This document shows, one piece after another, positions 58,244 to 64,000 of a stretch of DNA of 64,000 bases. Both the position numbers and the translations under genes were made by a program. Every line of letters starts with the position of its first letter. Positions within the stretch are counted from its first letter, which is position 1. Where the stretch lies: contig NZ_JAEFCB010000004.1 of NCBI RefSeq assembly GCF_016405905.1, forward strand, positions 1-64,000, written 5' to 3'. Source of the stretch: Variovorax sp. IB41. Its GTDB lineage: Bacteria; Pseudomonadota; Gammaproteobacteria; Burkholderiales; Burkholderiaceae_C. The notes below the pieces were generated by a model. The model saw only the letters and a program-made list of their open reading frames with translations. It was not told where the DNA came from and searched no databases.

Positions 58244-59728
58244 TCAGCGTGCGGGACGGATCAAGGCGTACTGGGCCCATTCCCCACGGCGGAACAGCAC
58301 GCTGAGCGCCTTGCCCTTGTCGGCCTTGGCGATCGCGGCCTCGAATTCCCTGACGCTCGCGACTTCGATGTTGCCGATCGACAGGATCACGTCCCCTTCG
58401 CGCAGGCCCGCCTTCGCAGCGGCATCGCTCGCTGCATCGATGCGCACGCCGCGCACCTTCAGTTCCTTCTTCTGGGCATCGGTCAGGTCGCTGACCGCCA
58501 GGCCGAGCGATTTGCCTGCAGCCGAAGGCTTGGGTTGCGGCTCTTCGCGCTCAGGCTGGCGTTTGGACGGCTTGGCTTCCGGATCGCCCTCGGCAACGGT
58601 GATCGAGAGTTCGCGCGAACTGCCGTTGCGGAACACGGTCAGCGTGCTCTTGACTCCGGGCTTGGTGCTGGCCACCGAGCGCGAAAGATCGCTCGGCGTC
58701 TCGATGACCTTGTCGCCGTACTTGGTGACGATGTCGCCCTCGCGCACGCCGGCCTTGTCGGCCGCCGAACCCGGCACCACGCTGCTCACAAGGGCGCCTC
58801 GCGCCTTGCCCAGGCCGATGGACTCGGCCACGTCCTTAGAGACCGAGCCGATGGCAACGCCGATCAGCCCGCGCGAGACGCGGCCGGTCGCGCGCAGTTG
58901 GTCGCTGACGCGAATCGCTTCGTCGATCGGGATCGAGAACGAAATGCCCATGTAGCCGCCCGAGCGCGAATAGATCTGGCTGTTGATGCCGACCACTTCG
59001 CCGCGCAGGTTGATGAGCGGACCGCCCGAGTTGCCCGGGTTGATCGCAACGTCCGTCTGGATCAGGGGCACCAGCTCGCCCGTGTCGCGCTGCTTTGCGC
59101 TCACGATGCCGGCGGTCACGGTGTTCTCGAGACCGAAGGGCGAGCCGATGGCCATCACCCATTCGCCGACGCGCAGCTTCGAGATGTCGCCGATCTTCAC
59201 CACCGGCAGGCTCGTTGCCTCGATCTTGACGACGGCGACGTCGCTGCGCTTGTCCGCGCCGATCAGCTTGGCCTTGAATTCGCGCTTGTCGGTCAGCGTG
59301 ACGATGATTTCAGACGCATCCTCGATCACGTGGGCATTGGTCATGACATAGCCGTCGGCCGTCAGGATGAAGCCCGAGCCCACGCCGCGCGGACGCTCTT
59401 CTTCCTGGGGCTGCTGCGGGCGGTTCGGGCGTGGACCCGGACGCGGATTGCCCGGTGCGGGCTGCCCGAAGAAGCGGCGGAAGAACTCCTGCATCTCTTC
59501 GTCCATTTCCCCGCCGCCACTGCCGCCTCCGCGTGCGGAGACTTTCTCGATGGTGCGGATCCCGACGACCGCGGGACCCACCTGCTCCACGAGATCGGCG
59601 AAATCGGGCAATCCGCGCGTCTGTGCAATGACCGGGGTGGCCGGCAGGAAACCCACGGCCGCCGTGCAGGCCAGGCCGAATGCGAAGAGATAGGAACGGA
59701 GCTTGTGTCCCTCGACTTTGAACATCAT
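58244..59728 (-). CDS. degP: DegP/MucD-type periplasmic serine protease
   Basis: Periplasmic protease-chaperone of the DegP/HtrA/MucD family, 494 residues. A signal peptide spans about residues 11-36, cleaved near VIA|QTRG. The trypsin-like triad is His133 (VMTNAHVIEDAS), Asp163 (KRSDVAVV) and Ser234 (NPGNSGGPLIN). A Gly/Pro-rich LA-loop lies at 66-115. Two PDZ domains follow (about 270-370 and 400-490). Placement after rpoE-rseA-rseB is the mucD arrangement. ATG at 59728 is used; a second Met follows directly. Confidence 0.95.
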   Translation of the reverse strand: MMFKVEGHKLRSYLFAFGLACTAAVGFLPATPVIAQTRGLPDFADLVEQVGPAVVGIRTIEKVSARGGGSGGGEMDEEMQEFFRRFFGQPAPGNPRPGPRPNRPQQPQEEERPRGVGSGFILTADGYVMTNAHVIEDASEIIVTLTDKREFKAKLIGADKRSDVAVVKIEATSLPVVKIGDISKLRVGEWVMAIGSPFGLENTVTAGIVSAKQRDTGELVPLIQTDVAINPGNSGGPLINLRGEVVGINSQIYSRSGGYMGISFSIPIDEAIRVSDQLRATGRVSRGLIGVAIGSVSKDVAESIGLGKARGALVSSVVPGSAADKAGVREGDIVTKYGDKVIETPSDLSRSVASTKPGVKSTLTVFRNGSSRELSITVAEGDPEAKPSKRQPEREEPQPKPSAAGKSLGLAVSDLTDAQKKELKVRGVRIDAASDAAAKAGLREGDVILSIGNIEVASVREFEAAIAKADKGKALSVLFRRGEWAQYALIRPAR

Positions 59729-59827
59729 CGGTTTTCTTTCAGAAGAAGGGAGAGAGAGCGGCGAAAACAACAAGGGCTATGAGTCGGCGTCAACGGCTTG
59801 GTTCAGCGCAATCCGCGCCAAGGGCAA

Positions 59828-60901
59828 TCAGCGTGTGCGGGCGAGGCTCTGGGCAAAGGCGTTGAGCGTCTGCTGCGGCACCTCACCTACCGCAGTCAGC
59901 CACCAGTCGCTCGCGGGCTCGGGCAGTCGCCGGCGGATCGCATTGGTGGCGCCGATGGTCAGCACGCCGTCGCGCGGCGCGCGCGCGGCGTCGTAGCGTT
60001 CGATGAAAAGCGACACCGAGGCCAGGCCGTCGGAGAAAGTCCACTGGACCGTCGTCGCATCCGCCTTGGCCTTGTCGCCGGCGGTTGTTGTCGGCCGGCG
60101 AAAGAAGCTTCGGGGCTTGAAGCCGGCCACGGGCGCGTTGAGCGTCCAGCCTTCGTCCTGTGCCGTGGTGCGCTCGAGCTCCAGCTTTTCGATGCGATAG
60201 CCCGTGGTGTTGGTCATCATCTGCGCGAGCGCCTGCGCCTTCACCGGCGCGTCGAGCTGCAATTCGGAGAAGGCCGATTGCTCCACCACCCGCGCTTCGC
60301 TGTCGATGGTCTGCAGCTTCACCACCAGGCCCGAGCGGCGCTCGCTCCAGATGCGGTAGCCGAAGCGCAGGCCGTCGTGCGGCACCAGTTGCACCACGTC
60401 GGCATCGAAGCCGGCCACGCGGTCCTTGCCGATCGCGCGCACGTCGTAGAAGTCGCCGATCGACGAATCGGTCTTGTCCGGCAGGTTGGGAAAGAGATCG
60501 AGGTTCTCGCGCTTCTCGACCTTCACGACCTTTGCCTCGGGCAGGAAGGTCATGACATTGCGATTGCGCCGGAAGGTCGAGCGCTGGGGTCCCGAGAGTG
60601 CCTCGATGCGCTCGATCTGATGATCGCCGTCGCGCACATGCCAGATGCGCGCGCTCGACAGGTCGCCGCCCGGCGCCGACACCACGAAGGTGCCCACGTA
60701 GTTGCGTTGCCGCGCGCCGGTGTGCATGCGCTGCAGCCAGTCGGCCACGCTCATCGCCGGCGGCTCGTCCGTCTGCGCCGGAGCCGCACCCTTGACCGTC
60801 GCCGGGCCGGCGCGGTTTTGTGCGGTGGCAACCTGCACGAAGCAGAAGGCTGCAAACACAAGCACGAACGCGCGTGCGGAGATCGGCATCTGAACGGTCA
60901 T
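59828..60901 (-). CDS. rseB: Sigma-E regulator RseB/MucB
   Basis: Periplasmic protein that binds RseA and shields it from DegS cleavage, and senses lipoprotein or LPS stress; 357 residues. A signal peptide ends near VATA|QNRA. The large LolB-like N-terminal domain starts WLQRMHTGARQRNYVGTFVV; the smaller C-terminal domain ends in a WWLTAVGEVPQQTL segment. It lies 23 nt after rseA and 99 nt before degP. Confidence 0.94.
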   Translation of the reverse strand: MTVQMPISARAFVLVFAAFCFVQVATAQNRAGPATVKGAAPAQTDEPPAMSVADWLQRMHTGARQRNYVGTFVVSAPGGDLSSARIWHVRDGDHQIERIEALSGPQRSTFRRNRNVMTFLPEAKVVKVEKRENLDLFPNLPDKTDSSIGDFYDVRAIGKDRVAGFDADVVQLVPHDGLRFGYRIWSERRSGLVVKLQTIDSEARVVEQSAFSELQLDAPVKAQALAQMMTNTTGYRIEKLELERTTAQDEGWTLNAPVAGFKPRSFFRRPTTTAGDKAKADATTVQWTFSDGLASVSLFIERYDAARAPRDGVLTIGATNAIRRRLPEPASDWWLTAVGEVPQQTLNAFAQSLARTR

Positions 60902-60924
60902 TGCGGGCAGTTACGGACGCGCGG

Positions 60925-61596
60925 TCAGCGCGTAGGTCCCTCGAAGGTGGCGTTGCGCAGGAAACCGGAAGGCATTTGCGACGCGCCGCCAGCCTGCTGG
61001 TGCGCTTCGAGCAATTGATCCAGGCGCGGATCGCGCAGCATGACTTGCGGATTGCCGTTGCCCACCATCACGCGCGTGGGCGTCAGGGTGGTGCTGGCCA
61101 GTTGCTGGCTGTTGACGGCCGCTGCCGCCAGGACCGAATTCACCGCGGGCTGTTGCTGGGCTGCGATCTGCGCGCCGGCCTGCGAGCTGGCCGTGCCGTT
61201 GCCGATCAGCGTCCAGCTGATGGCGGCGACGGCGACCATCGAGGCGGCGCCTGCCACCAGCTTCCAGCGGAAGACGGGCTCGTTGGCCGCATCGGCCCTG
61301 CGCTGGACCTGGACCTGAACCGCGGCCGGTGCGGCCACCGGCTGCAGCGCGGGTATCGCGATCACCGGCTCCGCGGCGAGCCGCTGCTGGAAACGCGCGA
61401 GGAACGCCGAGCTGTCGCTGCACGCCGAATGGGAGCCCGAACGCAACACGTCGCCCACCACATGGTAGGTGTGCCAGGCTGCGCGCGAATCGCCCTCGGT
61501 GCAGACGGCTTCGATCGCCGCTGCGAACGCCTCGCCCTGCAAATGACCATCCGCAAGTGCGGACACCTGTTCCCGAACCGTCATCGTCTGATTCAT
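60925..61596 (-). CDS. rseA: Anti-sigma-E factor RseA
   Basis: Inner-membrane anti-sigma factor, 223 residues. The cytoplasmic RseA N-domain is VREQVSALADGHLQGEAFAA, then WHTYHVVGDVLRSG (residues about 7-55), which binds the sigma factor. One transmembrane helix is near residues 112-131 (LVAGAASMVAVAAISWTLIG). The periplasmic C-terminus is Gln/Ala-rich and carries LDQLLEAHQQAGGAS, likely the RseB contact region. AGGTGA lies 6 nt before the start; a second Met lies 4 codons later. It follows rpoE by 17 nt. Confidence 0.93.
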   Translation of the reverse strand: MNQTMTVREQVSALADGHLQGEAFAAAIEAVCTEGDSRAAWHTYHVVGDVLRSGSHSACSDSSAFLARFQQRLAAEPVIAIPALQPVAAPAAVQVQVQRRADAANEPVFRWKLVAGAASMVAVAAISWTLIGNGTASSQAGAQIAAQQQPAVNSVLAAAAVNSQQLASTTLTPTRVMVGNGNPQVMLRDPRLDQLLEAHQQAGGASQMPSGFLRNATFEGPTR

Positions 61597-61613
61597 TTCA
61601 TTCACCTGCTTAC

Positions 61614-62312
61614 TTACCAACGCTTGCCGGACTGGTTGTCCAGAAGCGGTTTGACCCTGGCCGAAATGGCTTCGCGCGCCCGGAAAATACGTGAGCGCAC
61701 CGTGCCGATAGGGCAATCCATGACCTCGGCAATCTCTTCGTAACTCATCCCCTCGATCTCGCGCAGCGTGACCGCCTGGCGCAGCTCGGCGGGGAGCGCT
61801 TCCATGGCTGCCTCGACGGCGCTGGCGATTTCATTCGCCGCCATGACCGATTCGGGGGTTTCGTCGCTGATTGGTTCGTTTCCGGGACGGTAAGTTTCAT
61901 CGTCGTCATCAGAAGACGGCCGCAGCGCGCTTTCGGAGATGGTCGGATCGCGCTTCATGTCCACCAGCGCCTTCTTGGCGGTGTTGACCGCGATCCGGTA
62001 AAGCCAGGTGTAGAACTGCGCCTCGCCGCGAAACTGGTGCAGCGCGCGATAGGCGCGGATGAAGGTTTCCTGGGCAATGTCCTCGACCAGGTCGACGTCG
62101 CGCACCATGCGGCCGATCAGGCGTTCGATGCGGCGCTGGTACTTGATGACCAGGAGCTCGAAGGCCTTCTGGTCGCCCGCGACCGTGCGCTGGACCAGCT
62201 GGAAATCGACCTCGCCCGGGCGCGGCGCTTCGGCCGACGCGTCGGGCGACGCACCGCTCGACACATCGGTCAGGCCGGAGTCCGGCGGCACAGGCGGGGG
62301 AGAAGTTGTCAT
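61614..62312 (-). CDS. rpoE: RNA polymerase sigma-E (ECF) factor
   Basis: ECF sigma factor for envelope stress, 232 residues. An N-terminal Pro/Ser-rich extension of about 35 residues precedes region 2 (FELLVIKYQRRIERLIGRMV; DLVEDIAQETFIRAYRAL; FYTWLYRIAVNTAKKAL). Region 4 is LREIEGMSYEEIAEVMDC, then PIGTVRSRIFRAREAI. An acidic DDDDE linker lies between them. It groups with RpoE/AlgU (ECF01-like). ATG at 62312 is chosen; the frame extends upstream into the YgfX-like gene. It controls its own operon in most relatives. Confidence 0.96.
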   Translation of the reverse strand: MTTSPPPVPPDSGLTDVSSGASPDASAEAPRPGEVDFQLVQRTVAGDQKAFELLVIKYQRRIERLIGRMVRDVDLVEDIAQETFIRAYRALHQFRGEAQFYTWLYRIAVNTAKKALVDMKRDPTISESALRPSSDDDDETYRPGNEPISDETPESVMAANEIASAVEAAMEALPAELRQAVTLREIEGMSYEEIAEVMDCPIGTVRSRIFRAREAISARVKPLLDNQSGKRW

Positions 62313-62322
62313 CGACGGGGTT

Positions 62323-62805
62323 TCAGGGCGCGTCGGCGGGTGCCGTCGCGCGCCACGGATCGCCTGCGGGCTCGGCGGCCGGCGCACGCGCATAGGCCGC
62401 CCGGCGAACATCGCGCCAGCGCTCGGGCATGGTCCGCTGCTCGAGCCAGATCCAGCGCGCGGCGCGGCCCGACTCCGAGAGCCTGACCAGCATCAGCGAC
62501 TGGAAATCGAGCGCGACCGTGGCCCGCGCCGCATGAACGCCACGGGTCGGATCGGCCCCCGTCAGGGACCAGTGAAGCCCGTCGAAATGCAGCGTGGCAG
62601 CGCCATCGCGCCGCAAGCCGAAGCCCGCAGCCACGCCAGAGAAGACAACGCTGAGAACCAGCAGCAACTGGCGCCATCCGGCGCTATCGAAGAGATAGCA
62701 GGATGCGCCGGCGCAGCAGGCGCCCAGGGTCCAGAGAACGACAAGAATCCGGGTCGCGCCGCGTGAGCGCCCCACCGGATAGGTCACCGACGGCGCGCTG
62801 TGCAT
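62323..62805 (-). CDS. YgfX-like inner-membrane protein
   Basis: A 160-residue protein with two N-terminal membrane segments (ILVVLWTLGACCAGASCYLF and LLLVLSVVFSGVAAGF), followed by a short soluble domain. It has FDGLHWSLTG and the C-terminal WIWLEQRTMPERWRDVRRAA, which parallels the E. coli YgfX ending. YgfX is a membrane partner of SdhE that has been linked to division inhibition. Here it sits between fabF and rpoE, about 45 kb from sdhE in the window. The start ATG at 62805 gives the membrane part; the longer frame is not used. Confidence 0.75.
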   Translation of the reverse strand: MHSAPSVTYPVGRSRGATRILVVLWTLGACCAGASCYLFDSAGWRQLLLVLSVVFSGVAAGFGLRRDGAATLHFDGLHWSLTGADPTRGVHAARATVALDFQSLMLVRLSESGRAARWIWLEQRTMPERWRDVRRAAYARAPAAEPAGDPWRATAPADAP

Positions 62806-62818
62806 GGGAGAGCAATGC

Positions 62819-64000
62819 TCAAGCGCGCTTGAACACCAGCGTGCCGTTGGTGCCGCCGAAGCCGAAGTTGTTCTTGACCGCGACATCGATCTTCAGATCG
62901 CGCGCCTCGTTGGCGCAGTAGTCGAGATCGCACTCCGGATCCTGGTTGAAGATGTTGATGGTCGGCGGGCTCTTCTGCTCGTGCAGTGCCAGCACCGTGA
63001 ACACCGATTCGATGCCGCCCGCGCCGCCCAGCAGGTGGCCGGTCATGGACTTGGTCGAATTCACGACGAGCTTCTTGGCGTGATCGCCGAAGGCGAGCTT
63101 GACCGCGTTGGTCTCGTTCAGATCGCCGATCTGCGTCGAGGTGCCGTGTGCGTTCAGGTACTGCACCTGGTCGGCGTTGACGCCTGCGTTGGCCAGCGCC
63201 AGCGACATCGAGCGGCGGGGGCCGTCCACGTCGGGCGCGGTCATGTGGTACGCGTCGCCGGTCAGGCCGAAGCCCGCGACTTCCGCGTAGATCTTGGCGC
63301 CGCGCGCCTTGGCGTGTTCGTACTCCTCGAGCACCAGCACGCCGGCGCCCTCGCCCAGCACGAAGCCGTCGCGGTCCTTGTCCCACGGGCGCGAGGCCGT
63401 GGCGGGATCGTCGTTGCGTGTGCTCAGCGCGCGAGGCGCGGTGAAGCCGCCGATGCCGAGCGGGGAAATGGTCGACTCGGCACCGCCGGCGATCATGACG
63501 TCGGCATCGCCGTACTCGATCATGCGTGCCGACGTGCCGATGGCATGCAGGCCCGTGGTGCAGGCGGTCACGACGGCGATGTTCGGGCCCTTGAAGCCGT
63601 ACTTGATCGACACGTGGCCCGAGATCATGTTGATGATCGACGCCGGCACGAAGAACGGCGAAATGCGGCGTGGGCCGCGGCTCGCGTATTCGCCATGCGT
63701 CTGTTCGATCATCGGCAGACCGCCGATGCCCGAGCCGATGTTGCAGCCGATGCGCACGGCCTCTTCATAGGACAGCGCTTCGCCGGTCGGCAGTCCGCTG
63801 TCCTGCACCGCCTGGATGGCGGCGGCAAGCCCCAGATGAATGAAGCGGTCCATGTGACGCGCTTCCTTCTCCGAGATGTATTGGGTGATGTCGAAACCCT
63901 TCACCTCACCGGCGAACTTGCAGGCGAAGGCGCTTGCATCGAACGCGGTGATGTTCGCAATGCCCGACTTCCCGGCCAACAAGTTGGCCCAGGATTCGGT
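62819..64000 (-). CDS. fabF: Beta-ketoacyl-ACP synthase II (N-terminus outside window)
   Basis: Fatty acid elongation condensing enzyme. The visible part is 393 residues and the first 20 or so are beyond the window (sequence enters at TESWANLLAGKSGIANITAF). The catalytic Cys is in AVVTACTTGLHAIG, and the two His are in YLNAHGTSTQIGD and STKSMTGHLLGGAGGIES. KDRDGFVLGEGAGVLVLEEY is also conserved. It ends NNFGFGGTNGTLVFKRA. It is upstream of the YgfX-like gene by 13 nt. Confidence 0.97.
   Translation of the reverse strand, partial: TESWANLLAGKSGIANITAFDASAFACKFAGEVKGFDITQYISEKEARHMDRFIHLGLAAAIQAVQDSGLPTGEALSYEEAVRIGCNIGSGIGGLPMIEQTHGEYASRGPRRISPFFVPASIINMISGHVSIKYGFKGPNIAVVTACTTGLHAIGTSARMIEYGDADVMIAGGAESTISPLGIGGFTAPRALSTRNDDPATASRPWDKDRDGFVLGEGAGVLVLEEYEHAKARGAKIYAEVAGFGLTGDAYHMTAPDVDGPRRSMSLALANAGVNADQVQYLNAHGTSTQIGDLNETNAVKLAFGDHAKKLVVNSTKSMTGHLLGGAGGIESVFTVLALHEQKSPPTINIFNQDPECDLDYCANEARDLKIDVAVKNNFGFGGTNGTLVFKRA

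Overview
The window looks like chromosomal DNA of a GC-rich betaproteobacterium, most likely family Comamonadaceae (Burkholderiales), possibly Variovorax or a close relative. This rests on protein resemblance and gene order recalled from the family, because no search could be run. No rRNA, tRNA, CRISPR array, phage or IS element was recognised. Both ends cut genes: a trimeric adhesin runs off the left edge, and fabF runs off the right edge.

Region 1 (1-6.4 kb) is a surface locus. A leftward trimeric autotransporter adhesin faces a rightward set: a secreted DUF4019-like protein, a DUF2827-like protein and a GT-A type glycosyltransferase. Region 2 (6.4-18.8 kb) is a TCA-cycle supercluster. The leftward unit is mdh-tam-citE-like-unknown periplasmic protein-acnB. 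It diverges from a GntR/UTRA regulator followed by sdhCDAB-sdhE-gltA. A strong palindrome lies in the gap between the two units. Region 3 (18.8-27.6 kb) is one giant classical autotransporter of 2941 residues, flanked by gltA and the leu genes. Region 4 (27.9-41 kb) is amino-acid and lipid housekeeping on the plus strand: LysR, leuC-leuD-leuB, asd, fimV, truA, trpF, trpB, trpA, accD.

Region 5 (41-47.5 kb) holds yggT (minus), a GT2 glycosyltransferase, a LON-domain protein, lysS, a YegD-like Hsp70, a YgjP-like metallopeptidase and a small methyltransferase. Region 6 (47.5-57.7 kb, minus) reads in transcription order lepA-lepB-DUF4845-rnc-era-recO-pdxJ-acpS-nagZ. Two sugar-transferase-like genes are appended 11 and 22 nt downstream. 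Region 7 (58.2-64 kb, minus) is fabF(partial)-YgfX-like-rpoE-rseA-rseB-degP, the envelope-stress operon. The roughly 0.5 kb gap between degP and lepA holds two minus-strand terminators and a possible small RNA or lepA leader.

Most of the window is ordinary housekeeping. The parts most worth a second look are: the adhesin plus DUF4019/DUF2827/glycosyltransferase set; the metabolite-repair pair (tam and a CitE-like lyase) inside the mdh-acnB unit, with its GntR-type palindrome; the internally duplicated glycosyltransferase at the end of the lepA-nagZ operon; the terminator-ended leader or sRNA upstream of lepA; and the separation of sdhE from its YgfX partner. Very long reading frames opposite several real genes (up to 1913 codons) are judged to be GC-composition artefacts.
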